Of a stretch of 10,983 nucleotides of DNA, positions 1 through 8,470 are shown piece after piece. Origin of the DNA: an uncultured Chitinophagaceae bacterium (GTDB taxonomy: Bacteria > Bacteroidota > Bacteroidia > Chitinophagales > Chitinophagaceae); NCBI GenBank assembly GCA_937897585.1, contig CALCNY010000298.1, positions 1 to 10,983 on the forward strand, given 5' to 3'. Position 1 is the stretch's first letter; each line of letters starts with the position of its first letter. The notes below the pieces were generated by a model that saw only the letters and a program-made list of their open reading frames with translations, was not told where the DNA came from and did not search any database. Made by a program: the position numbers and the translations under genes.

Positions 1-76
1 AAGCCAATTGAATCTTCTTTTACAATTAGTAAATACTTATTGTTAGTTTGTTTGTTGTATTTGGCTATTGTGTTTA

Positions 77-1942
77 TTAGACGGTCTTCCCCTTTATAGC
101 TTGAGCTACAGCCTGATCCATAATTCTTTCGGCATAAGGTCGGGAGATGTCGTTTAATGCTTCTATTTTTTCATGAATAAGGTCTTTGTTGTCCATGGTT
201 ATGGCCAATTGCAAAGCTTGCATCGCGGCTGCAGTTTGAAGAAGTTCCTCTTGTAATAATGAAGAAGCATTTTTATGTAAAAAACTTTCTGTTGTTTTGA
301 GTAATTGCTCCCCTTCAGTTCTGGCTTCTGTTAAGGCACGAATCGCAATATCAGCCTGAGCATTATTAATGGAATCCATGAGCATATTTTCAACATCTTT
401 ATCTGTAAGACCATATTGTGGTTTCACTTCAATATGCTGCGCCACGCCACTTCTCAATTCTTTTGCACTCACCGTTAAAATTCCATCTGCATTGATTAAA
501 AACCCAACTTCAACTTTAGGCAATCCTGCAGGCATTCCAGGAATTTGGGTAAGATTGAATTCAGCTAATTTACGGTTGTCTTTTACAAGGTCACGTTCTC
601 CTTGGTAAACACTGATTCTAATAGAAGCTTGTCCATCAACTTGAGTGGTATATTGTCTAGCCGCTTTTGTAGGAATCTTTGCATTTCTTGGAATCAGCAC
701 ATCCATTAGTCCTCCAGCGGTTTCAATGCCCAAACTTAATGGCGTTATGTCTAGCAATAACAAATCTTTATTGTTTCCTGCCAATATATCGGCTTGAATC
801 GCTGCGCCTAATGCCACCACCAAATCCGGATTAGATTTATCATTCACCATTTTACCAAAAAATTCACCTACCCTATGTTTTACCAATGGCACTCTAGTAC
901 TACCTCCTACCATTACAATATTGTGAATAGCTGATTTTTCAACACCAGCATCTTTTAGTGCTTTTTGACAACAGTCGATGGTTTTACTTACCAATGGCAT
1001 AATCAAATCTTCAAACTCTCCCTTAGTTAACACCAATGGTTTTTCAATAATCATATCTTCAAATACATCGGCACTGCTTAAATATTGCTTTGCGGTCTCT
1101 GCTTTCAATCTTAAGGTTTGGGCAAATGCTTTGTCTTCATGAAGGATTTTTTCATCAATCCCCAGTTTTTCTATCCAATGCTGAATGATTACTTTATCAA
1201 AATCATCCCCACCTAGATAAGTATCTCCGTTTGTAGACAACACCTCAAAAATTCCATTTTGAATACTAAGAATTGAAACATCAAATGTACCACCACCCAA
1301 ATCGTAAACGGCTACCAATTCTGGCGTTTCAGATGTTGATGATTGTTGTCCCAAACCACAAGCCAAGCTTGCAGCTGTAGGTTCATTGATAATTCTCAAT
1401 ACATCCAATCCTGCCAATTTACCTGCATCTCTTGTAGCCTGGCGTTGTGCGTCATTAAAATAAGCTGGAACTGTTATCACGGCTTTGTTTACGGGCGTTT
1501 TAAGGATGTGTTCGGCGCGTTGTTTCAACTCCTTTAATATAAAAGAAGACAATTCAACCGGTGAGTAAAACTTATTTCCAACTTGAACTTTTACCAAACT
1601 ATCTGTTCCATCATCAATTACTTTATAAGAAAAAAATCCTGATTGATTGTTAACATCGGCGTAGCTTTTACCCATCAATCTTTTTGCAGAAAAAATTGTT
1701 CTTTCTGGCTCCGTTTCTAAATGTAATTTGGCTTCGTCTCCAACAATTACACCTCCATGTTCATCAAAATAAATGACAGAAGGCACCAGCGCCGTAGCAT
1801 TATGTTCTTTTAATGCAACAGCCTCTTTAGTATCAGGGTGGATGATGGCAATCAAACTGTTTGTTGTACCTAAATCGATACCCACGATGATTTCATCTTT
1901 TTGCAAACTTCCGGTAACGAGATTGATTCCTATTTTAGCCAT
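77..1942 (-). CDS. hscA: Fe-S cluster assembly chaperone HscA (DnaK/Hsp70 family)
   Basis: Cytoplasmic ATP-dependent Hsp70 chaperone of 621 residues. In characterised systems HscA, with the J-protein HscB, helps move Fe-S clusters from the scaffold IscU to target proteins. Visible Hsp70 signatures are GIDLGTTNS (21-29, phosphate-binding loop), NEPTAAS (186-192), DLGGGTFDV (214-222) and VGGSTRVP (345-352). The interdomain linker is at about 394-400 (LLLLDIT), with the substrate-binding beta domain at about 400-510 and a helical lid after it. HscA is preferred over DnaK for three reasons: a roughly 18-residue extension precedes the first ATPase strand, the protein is shorter than typical DnaK (about 635-640), and it lacks the long acidic or glycine-rich DnaK tail. 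The start ATG at 1940-1942 gives the expected HscA N-terminus. The gene ends in tandem TAA TAA stops. No hscB, iscU, iscS or fdx is in view, so the pathway assignment rests on family resemblance. The promoter is unclear because the porU2 terminator leaves only about 31 bases before the start. Confidence 0.9.
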   Translation of the reverse strand: MAKIGINLVTGSLQKDEIIVGIDLGTTNSLIAIIHPDTKEAVALKEHNATALVPSVIYFDEHGGVIVGDEAKLHLETEPERTIFSAKRLMGKSYADVNNQSGFFSYKVIDDGTDSLVKVQVGNKFYSPVELSSFILKELKQRAEHILKTPVNKAVITVPAYFNDAQRQATRDAGKLAGLDVLRIINEPTAASLACGLGQQSSTSETPELVAVYDLGGGTFDVSILSIQNGIFEVLSTNGDTYLGGDDFDKVIIQHWIEKLGIDEKILHEDKAFAQTLRLKAETAKQYLSSADVFEDMIIEKPLVLTKGEFEDLIMPLVSKTIDCCQKALKDAGVEKSAIHNIVMVGGSTRVPLVKHRVGEFFGKMVNDKSNPDLVVALGAAIQADILAGNNKDLLLLDITPLSLGIETAGGLMDVLIPRNAKIPTKAARQYTTQVDGQASIRISVYQGERDLVKDNRKLAEFNLTQIPGMPAGLPKVEVGFLINADGILTVSAKELRSGVAQHIEVKPQYGLTDKDVENMLMDSINNAQADIAIRALTEARTEGEQLLKTTESFLHKNASSLLQEELLQTAAAMQALQLAITMDNKDLIHEKIEALNDISRPYAERIMDQAVAQAIKGKTV

Positions 1943-1973
1943 TGTATTTTTTTTGATGCGCGAAGTTAAAAAT

Positions 1974-2005
1974 AAAAAAGGCTGTTTGATGAAAACAGCC
2001 TTTTT
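1974..2005 (-). terminator. Rho-independent terminator of the porV2-porU2 operon
   Basis: GGCTGTTT at 1980-1987 pairs perfectly with AAACAGCC at 1993-2000 around the 5-base loop GATGA. The stem is flanked by an A-run (1974-1979) and a T-run (2001-2005), which extend the pairing to about 13 bp. Read on the minus strand it is a GC-containing hairpin followed by a run of U, 23 bases past the porU2 stop codon. The A/T flanks are symmetric, so it could also terminate on the plus strand, but no plus-strand gene reads into it. Confidence 0.85.
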
Positions 2006-2027
2006 GAATTTTACCAGATGCGATAAA

Positions 2028-5000
2028 TTACCTCATCAAATACATTTTTCCATACCCTTTATTAAAGTATTTATCGGTGTTATTGTCTTGTGTATTGTAC
2101 TTGTCAAGAGATTTTCCATTTAAATTGGTTATGACTCTGTAGATGTAAACTCCATTTGCTAGTGGCTGTCCGTACATATCCGTTCCATCCCATTTAAAAT
2201 CTGTGATGTTTCTTCCGATATGCAAAGGCCCCAATTCATCCTTAGTAATTTCTCTGACGATTTTTCCGGTGATGGTTAATATTTGAATTCTGATATTTTG
2301 CGGAACCTGAGAGCCAGTGATGGTAAATACAAATGCTGTAGATCGGGTAAATGGATTGGGATAATTTAGCATGTTAGAAATCATTGGCTTGTTAATCACG
2401 CTAAAAACTACGTGATAATCCAAATCGCCAGCTTTGTTACCAACTGCGTCTTTTCCTGAAACAATTAATTCGTATTCTCCATCTTCAGTGAAATAAGGTT
2501 TGAAATCAATACTTGCAGTATTATTACCTGATGATAAATCTGCAGGAATAAATCTCATGGTATCTCCAAAATAATAAGTGTGCAAGCTCTGATCCGGGAA
2601 TCTTACTTGCAAAGCAATTAACGAAGTGTCCTTAAGTGCCAAGAATTTACTTTCATCTTTCAAACTGATAAAAATCTGTGGCTTGCTTGCTACAATGTCT
2701 TTGTTTAAAATATGCTCGCCATCGAAAGTAACATCTAGTAAAGGATTGTATTTATCTGCTTTTACAAAAAAGTCTTTATACAACACATTATTGTAATGAT
2801 ACATTTCCGGTTGGTCATTATCAGGATTGAATTCTATAAATAATGTACAACCTCCAACAAGGTTTAAATTTTGAGTATTTATGGTATACAACACATTTAA
2901 AGTATCTCCTGAAACCAAGGCTTTTCTTTTTGGAATATCCACGATATGTGGAACATTGTTTTGGTCTGTGATAATAAATTTCACTTTAATCAAACTGTCG
3001 AAAGCCACATCACTGATATTTTTAAATGACAATGCGAAATTGATAGGCTCCCCTTGTTCCACGGTATCTTTAAAATTGTACAAAATTCCAGGTGCCACAG
3101 CTCCTTCAGGCGCAGGTGTAGCATTGATTCGTAGATATCTCAATTGATTTGGAGTGATGTACTTATCGTCTTTGTTGTTGATTCTAATTTTTACAAAAGG
3201 ATATTCATGAGCATCAATAAAGCCAAGACTGGTATCTGTTGAAGGATACAATGTTGCTAATTGTTGTGCATTCCCATTTTGACGAATTCCCCAAATATCA
3301 AGTTTCACAGAATCAGTAAACTGTGGATCCGATGAATTGCCTCTCCAATGTAAAGAACTCCATTGTGTGGCAGGACCAAAAACAGGCGACTCGATTTTTC
3401 CTTCTGTACTTAAAGAATTAAGATTAAATGTTTGGTCGATATAAGATGAATCCTGTGATCCCATAACCTGGGTAGATGAGAAACTTGTACTTCCTTTTTT
3501 GAAGAAATATAAGAAAGGCAGATTACGTTTAAAGCTATCTATTTGAGTAAAACCAATTGACTTTAATTTATGATACAAAGAATTTCCAGAACCTAATGCC
3601 AGGGTATCGTCCATCCATTGATTGATGTAATTGTTGGTCGACAAACTATTTCCCAGATTTGTTATGGCTACATACATACCATTGGGAATAGAATCAATGA
3701 AATCCATGGCGCTTTTTCTGTAGCTCGCCACATTATAAGGATATTCAAAGAAACTTCTGGTAGAATCTTGAATCGCTGTATTACGACAAACGCGATAACT
3801 TCCATAGCGTCCATTAGTAGCAGAAACATTTCTATTTGACCATGGTATCAAAGTAGCTGTGTCAAACACATAAAACTGTAAGGAGTTGTAAATGCAGCCA
3901 TACAATTCAAGTTGATTGAAATCCAGATTTACATTAATTCTGTCGTAATCAAAATAAGGATATAAACCCGTTCTGATAATTAGATTCTTAGGTTCGGTTT
4001 TAAAACGGAAAACACGGTCTGCATCCAATTGAATTTCATCAAAATTGGATTTCTGATATTGATAAAAATGAGATTGATTGTAACCGGAAGTACTGGTAGG
4101 TAAGTACACAAACGAAAATCCATTCCAAATATAATCGGCTCCGTTTCTGGGAACCATTGCTACACGCCAATAATAAACGGTGCTATCTGTAAATGAAAGA
4201 TTATTGGGAATAAATTCCACCACACCACCTAATCCAGTTTTGTTATAAATTTTCTTAAACGGTGAATTAAATAATTCTGTAGTATCTACCTCCATTACAT
4301 AATCTCTGTTTCCGCTTAAAGGATTTGCAGTATTGGCGACAAAAGTTATGTTTTGTCTGTTTACGATTGAAAAATTATTTGGAAATGCAGGCCTTAGTTC
4401 ATCTTCAAAAATGTAAAAATCTTTGCTGATGGTATTGTTAGTTTCAAACTGTTCTTCAATTCTGTCGGTAGCATCCAAGGTAACAGTAATGCGGTTTAAA
4501 CCTTTATCGGTAGTAGGAATAATAGGTACGGTAAGCTCAATCGAATCAACACTTTTTATCGCAGGTATTAGTTGACTGTATAAAATTCTGATGGTATCAT
4601 TAGGTAATTTGCGTTTAACCGTAACTGATATGGAATCGCCTACTGCCTTTCCAATGTTCTGCATTTTAATTTTAAGATTGAAACTATTGTCTGCAACTGA
4701 AATAATGTTTGGACTGATTTTAACCAAAGGTTCTTCAATAACGAAATCGGGTTTAGGAAACGAATTGATTTTAATAGCAGGATCCGCATGTAAATTGATT
4801 TCTTCCACATGTATGCGAGTAAAGAAATCAAGTGAAGGATTATTGCCACCTAATTCTGCAGATAGCGACTTAATCTGATTGCCAATAGTATTACCATACA
4901 TGGTTTTGCTGAAACGTGTATACAAAGCAGTATTATAGAAATTCAAAAATGGTGGAATGCCAAAATGGGTATCCGCTAAAAATCCAATACTACCGCGTTG

Positions 5001-7109
5001 TGGGGCCAACACATATTTTTCAGAAACTGATAAATTGCCGGTTAAACGAAGTGGATCAAAAATATAATAATTACCAGCACTGCATCCACTAACATTAAAG
5101 AAAGGATATTTTCCAGCATTGTTGTAAATGTCTGGATTGCTGAGATTGAATTCAAAAGTATTTGCAGAGGAATGTCCGAAATAACCAACAAAACCAAGTC
5201 CTTCATTAAACAAATCCTCTATTCGCTGGCTGCTGGCTTGCTGTACGGCCCCGGTGGAGGTTTTAGAAAATGTTTCTACATGAGCACCAAACAAGGTGTC
5301 TTCAGCAATTTGCTTGTAACCATTCATGTAGTTTTTGAAGGTCATGTTTTCAAGACTGTCTTTTCCTCCTGCAACATGAATAAAGTTTTTCATCCAGCCT
5401 TTCCCATCAATTGTAGCTCCAGGTATGTTTTGTGCATTTTCATATTCAATTACTTTTTGCAGGTAGTCATTTACTTCATCTCCATCAATTGCGCCCAACC
5501 TTCCGATAGGCAATAATGGAACTGCCAAACCGGGAGATGAAGCCAATAAAACATCAGATGCTGGCCAACCGAATGTAGTGACCAAATTCAATTTTTCACT
5601 TATCGGGTCTGATTCATTCACTCTTTGATCAATGTAATTGACGCCTCTTCCTATGATAAATACATAATTGGGAGATTGAAAAAATTGTGTTGTAGCATAG
5701 CGAATGAAATCCCTTACCGAACCCGGATGGTGTTTGATGCCAAATCCAAATTGATCGGTAAGTTCATTGATGTCATAAATTTTTGCATTATAACCACCTC
5801 CTGAAATCGAACTTCGATATGAGCGATACGCTTCTACATAATTATTTCCATTGCCATTATTATACAAAACAGGATTGGAAACAATTAAATAATTACCCTG
5901 ATTATCAGGATTAGAGAAATTGACAAAATTTCTTTCTGTCAATGAATTGATATTTTGTGGCGTCTCCTTATTCATCAAGATAAACTTTCGGGTTTGCGTA
6001 GACGCAGGCAATACAAATTTTACTTTTCCGGGAGTAGAATTGATCTCACCAAGATAACGGATACCATTGGTGATATCATATAAAACAGGAGCTGTTGTTC
6101 CGTAATTAAAATTGTCAATAACTAGATAATTTCCTGCAGCAGAAGGCTCTATTTTAAAGGAAAAATATCTGGCATTGGTAAAATTGAAAGTTGCGGGGTA
6201 AGTTAATCCAATACTGGCAACTACAATTCTGTCGTAGATATTTGTTGAGGTACTATTCACAAATACTGGAAGGTAACTCGTGTTTTGTTGCAACAATGAT
6301 AGCGGTAAGTTTTGGAAATTCAATTTCTGATAACTGAAATAATCCATGTTAACAGCGTTTCCATAAGGAGCAGCTGTAATTTCATTTAGATTTAATTTGA
6401 TTTTTAAATTTCTAGTATTGGGTGCGGCTCCTACTGCATTGACACGAACTGAAAGGCCATTTGCAGGTCCTGCCATGTACACATTCAAATCGAAAAATTC
6501 TTTAGCCAAATCGCAACATGGAGCAGTTACTACACTAGACCAACCTTCGCCTGGGTCATAAGCTGCGGAGTATACATATTCACCAACAGGCTTTGCTTCA
6601 CCTCTGTTGATTTGGTCTTTGTAATAAAAGTCAACATCTCTCATGAAATAAGCATCCGGCGTAGCATTGCTGGGTGCCGTGTTACTGGCTGTTATATAAC
6701 GCAAATTTGCGCCGCCTGAATTCACTGTTAAAAAATAAGCCACAGTATCGGTTTCCAAACTGTATCTATCTGCCAATTGAAAATCTGAATTGCGATACAA
6801 TTCATTGTCTGGCTTCCCATCATTCATCTCACCCCAGAATTCAATGAAATCCGAAGGACCTAAAATTGTATTACTAACTGAAGTGAATAAACGAACTTCT
6901 ACGCCATTTCTCCATAATTGAAAATCATTGGCATTGATATTATTCAAACCTGCAGCTGCAAGAGTAGACTGAGGTATTCTACACAAAGTATCTTTGGCAA
7001 TTCTGAATTTGTAATACGTCTTGTTATAATCAATCCAACTGTTATTCAATTGCGCATGTAGTTTTGCAGCAAAGAAAAACATGAAAAAGAAAATAATTTT
7101 TTTAAACAT
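2028..7109 (-). CDS. porU2: PorU2-like type IX secretion system sortase (peptidase C25 family), surface protein
   Basis: A 1693-residue exported protein. The chosen start (ATG 7107-7109) gives a compact signal peptide, MFKK, then a Phe-rich core, ending AAKLHA|Q at about residue 19. An in-frame ATG at 7134-7136 would add nine residues and overlap the previous gene by 11 bases. The gingipain-like peptidase C25 domain spans about 406-775. Its expected catalytic pair is present: His646 in YFGHSS and Cys676 in VSGCSAGN, 30 residues apart, close to the spacing in Arg-gingipain. Further on are a CARDB-like beta domain (about 773-880), a fibronectin-like segment (about 903-990, ending VYYWRVA), a second CARDB-like domain (about 1343-1437), and a FlgD-like Ig module at about 1576-1665 (YPNPF ... 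WDGTDMYGQPLANGVYIYR). The protein is much longer than classical PorU (about 1100-1200 residues). PorU family members cleave the T9SS C-terminal signal and attach cargo to the cell surface; a sortase role here is inferred. It is transcribed with the PorV-like gene immediately upstream, matching the PorU-PorV partnership. The exact subfamily name is from memory of the annotation family. Confidence 0.82.
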   Translation of the reverse strand: MFKKIIFFFMFFFAAKLHAQLNNSWIDYNKTYYKFRIAKDTLCRIPQSTLAAAGLNNINANDFQLWRNGVEVRLFTSVSNTILGPSDFIEFWGEMNDGKPDNELYRNSDFQLADRYSLETDTVAYFLTVNSGGANLRYITASNTAPSNATPDAYFMRDVDFYYKDQINRGEAKPVGEYVYSAAYDPGEGWSSVVTAPCCDLAKEFFDLNVYMAGPANGLSVRVNAVGAAPNTRNLKIKLNLNEITAAPYGNAVNMDYFSYQKLNFQNLPLSLLQQNTSYLPVFVNSTSTNIYDRIVVASIGLTYPATFNFTNARYFSFKIEPSAAGNYLVIDNFNYGTTAPVLYDITNGIRYLGEINSTPGKVKFVLPASTQTRKFILMNKETPQNINSLTERNFVNFSNPDNQGNYLIVSNPVLYNNGNGNNYVEAYRSYRSSISGGGYNAKIYDINELTDQFGFGIKHHPGSVRDFIRYATTQFFQSPNYVFIIGRGVNYIDQRVNESDPISEKLNLVTTFGWPASDVLLASSPGLAVPLLPIGRLGAIDGDEVNDYLQKVIEYENAQNIPGATIDGKGWMKNFIHVAGGKDSLENMTFKNYMNGYKQIAEDTLFGAHVETFSKTSTGAVQQASSQRIEDLFNEGLGFVGYFGHSSANTFEFNLSNPDIYNNAGKYPFFNVSGCSAGNYYIFDPLRLTGNLSVSEKYVLAPQRGSIGFLADTHFGIPPFLNFYNTALYTRFSKTMYGNTIGNQIKSLSAELGGNNPSLDFFTRIHVEEINLHADPAIKINSFPKPDFVIEEPLVKISPNIISVADNSFNLKIKMQNIGKAVGDSISVTVKRKLPNDTIRILYSQLIPAIKSVDSIELTVPIIPTTDKGLNRITVTLDATDRIEEQFETNNTISKDFYIFEDELRPAFPNNFSIVNRQNITFVANTANPLSGNRDYVMEVDTTELFNSPFKKIYNKTGLGGVVEFIPNNLSFTDSTVYYWRVAMVPRNGADYIWNGFSFVYLPTSTSGYNQSHFYQYQKSNFDEIQLDADRVFRFKTEPKNLIIRTGLYPYFDYDRINVNLDFNQLELYGCIYNSLQFYVFDTATLIPWSNRNVSATNGRYGSYRVCRNTAIQDSTRSFFEYPYNVASYRKSAMDFIDSIPNGMYVAITNLGNSLSTNNYINQWMDDTLALGSGNSLYHKLKSIGFTQIDSFKRNLPFLYFFKKGSTSFSSTQVMGSQDSSYIDQTFNLNSLSTEGKIESPVFGPATQWSSLHWRGNSSDPQFTDSVKLDIWGIRQNGNAQQLATLYPSTDTSLGFIDAHEYPFVKIRINNKDDKYITPNQLRYLRINATPAPEGAVAPGILYNFKDTVEQGEPINFALSFKNISDVAFDSLIKVKFIITDQNNVPHIVDIPKRKALVSGDTLNVLYTINTQNLNLVGGCTLFIEFNPDNDQPEMYHYNNVLYKDFFVKADKYNPLLDVTFDGEHILNKDIVASKPQIFISLKDESKFLALKDTSLIALQVRFPDQSLHTYYFGDTMRFIPADLSSGNNTASIDFKPYFTEDGEYELIVSGKDAVGNKAGDLDYHVVFSVINKPMISNMLNYPNPFTRSTAFVFTITGSQVPQNIRIQILTITGKIVREITKDELGPLHIGRNITDFKWDGTDMYGQPLANGVYIYRVITNLNGKSLDKYNTQDNNTDKYFNKGYGKMYLMR

Positions 7110-7125
7110 AGTTAACCTGTTAATG

Positions 7126-8292
7126 TTATTTTTCATTCTTTTTAATCAGATTGAATTTCAATGAGAATACGTGAGTATATAATGGACTCGACTGATTAGC
7201 AAGATTGGTAAACGCATAATCAATAGTCACATTTTTAATTTTAAATCCTGCTCCAAGTGAAGGCTGGTAAATCCAAACCTTTTTTTGATTCAAGGTATCC
7301 GCATCTGCTAATGCTTTCTGAAAATTGGTGATACCTGCTCTTACAAAAAATACTTTTTTGATTTCTGCTTCTACACCTAAGTGTGGATCAATGCTCGTAA
7401 ATTTGGAACTGATGATAGTATTTCTCTTGCCATCAAAAGTCAGATCTAAATTGGCTTCTGCGGACAGTTTTACAGACTTGTTGATATCGAATTTATAATT
7501 ACCTCCGATTACCAATCGAGGCGAAGTAAGTTCAGTTGATTTTAAAGGAATATCATTATTGGTCAGATATAGCACTTGCTTTTCTCTTTCAGTAAAATGA
7601 AAAGACCAAGCATTGAAAGTCGTTGTCAAATCACGGGCAACTGCAGCCAGACGCCATTTTTTTCCAATCATATTTACACCTAAGTCTACACCAAAACCCC
7701 AGGCATTGGCGAATGAACCTACTTTTCGGTAAATGACTTTTGTATTACCGCCAATGTTTAAAGTATAATCATTTGTCTTTTTTAATTCCTGAGCATAAGA
7801 AAACAAAAATGCATAATCAGCAGAAGAGAAAGATTGGATGTTGTTGTAATTTAAACTCCCATCAGGTTCTACAAGAAAAAGTGTATTAGGAATATCATCA
7901 ACAGCAAATCTTAGCAATGAAAATCCGAGAGTGCTTTTTTTGTCTTTTGTAGGAATCGCTAAAGCTGCAAAATCATATTTGGCAATGCCAGCGAAATAAT
8001 CGGCATGCATGAGTGCCAAGTTGGGATGGTCTTTTACTTCAGTCAGGCCTGCAGGATTCCAATAGCCAGAAGTGGCGTCATCAACAGAAGCGATTTGCGC
8101 ATTTCCCATGGCGAGTCCTCTTGCACCTGCTCCAATATTTAAAAATTCATTGGAATAAGTTCTGAATTGCGCCTTTGTAATAAAGGGAAACGTTAATAAA
8201 AAAATGAAGATTAAAACAACCAAGAACTTGAAGCATTTACTCAAGCTTTTTTTATAAAAGAAATTAATGGAACGCGATTTTATTGTTATCAT
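7126..8292 (-). CDS. porV2: PorV/PorQ-family outer-membrane beta-barrel protein (PorV2-like)
   Basis: A 388-residue outer-membrane barrel protein. It has a basic N-terminus, a hydrophobic signal segment at about 21-39 (FKFLVVLIFIFLLTFPFIT) and likely cleavage after KA, before QFRTYS. The family hallmark follows directly: NIGAGARGLAMGNAQ (52-66), then DDATSGYWNPAGL (71-83). The rest alternates as amphipathic strands typical of FadL-like PorV/PorQ/UPF0164 barrels. PorV carries T9SS cargo from the translocon to the PorU sortase; PorQ partners with PorZ. The gene lies 16 bases upstream of a PorU2-like sortase in the same operon, which favours a PorV-type role. The reading frame stays open upstream to 8547, but ATG 8290-8292 is chosen because the longer form would overlap tyrS, would bury the signal peptide and has low-complexity, non-conserved sequence. 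A consensus promoter lies 24-53 bases upstream of this start. Whether it serves PorU2 only, or also canonical PorU, cannot be seen here. Confidence 0.85.
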   Translation of the reverse strand: MITIKSRSINFFYKKSLSKCFKFLVVLIFIFLLTFPFITKAQFRTYSNEFLNIGAGARGLAMGNAQIASVDDATSGYWNPAGLTEVKDHPNLALMHADYFAGIAKYDFAALAIPTKDKKSTLGFSLLRFAVDDIPNTLFLVEPDGSLNYNNIQSFSSADYAFLFSYAQELKKTNDYTLNIGGNTKVIYRKVGSFANAWGFGVDLGVNMIGKKWRLAAVARDLTTTFNAWSFHFTEREKQVLYLTNNDIPLKSTELTSPRLVIGGNYKFDINKSVKLSAEANLDLTFDGKRNTIISSKFTSIDPHLGVEAEIKKVFFVRAGITNFQKALADADTLNQKKVWIYQPSLGAGFKIKNVTIDYAFTNLANQSSPLYTHVFSLKFNLIKKNEK

Positions 8293-8315
8293 TTTGGGAT
8301 TACGTTGGATGATTT

Positions 8316-8345
8316 CAAATTTACAACTATAAAATCTTTTTGCAA
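8316..8345 (-). promoter_or_regulatory. Bacteroidota-type sigma-70 promoter of the porV2-porU2 operon
   Basis: On the minus strand TTG (8343-8345) is followed, after exactly 19 bases, by TAAATTTG (8316-8323). This matches the Bacteroidota consensus of a -33 TTG and a -7 TAnnTTTG box in sequence and spacing. Transcription would begin about 7 bases downstream, giving a leader of roughly 15-20 bases before the ATG at 8292. It therefore supports that start over the longer open frame. No Shine-Dalgarno sequence is evident, as is usual in this phylum. Confidence 0.65.
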
Positions 8346-8455
8346 CATAAAAAGCCATCAATAAATCAGTTTTTTCAACAACTACAGCTGATTTTTTACT
8401 GAAGAATAAAAGACATTCTGATAATTTTTGCTCATTTTTGCAAAAACATAAAAAG
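8337..8455. repeat. Imperfect direct repeat flanking the divergent porV2/tyrS promoter region
   Basis: TTTTTGCAACATAAAAAG at 8337-8354 recurs at 8435-8455 with three extra A after GCAA (TTTTTGCAA, AAA, CATAAAAAG). The copies are 98 bases apart. The left one covers the -33 element of the porV2 promoter, and the right one ends 15 bases before the tyrS ATG. Each copy is a weak inverted repeat (CTTTTT or TTTTT against AAAAAG). They could be a shared regulator site, or chance similarity in AT-rich DNA. Only the similarity itself is directly visible. Confidence 0.4.
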
Positions 8456-8470
8456 AACAAGTCAATAGTT

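Noticed and set aside
1..76. Possible next gene left of hscA (a minus-strand frame reading NKYLLIVKEDSIG)
   Set aside because: There is no start codon in view and too little sequence to tell coding from chance. No terminator hairpin for hscA is visible here either.
77..1942. Calling this gene dnaK
   Set aside because: The N-terminal extension, the length and the absence of the acidic DnaK tail fit HscA better.
5172..5516. Antisense open frames within porU2 (also 4591-4878, 3618-3839, 2881-3147)
   Set aside because: They are shadows of the long coding frame, with no recognisable domain, promoter or start context.
8438..8470. TTG start extending TyrS by 11 residues
   Set aside because: The extension is Lys-rich and non-conserved, whereas ATG at 8471 gives the normal TyrS N-terminus.
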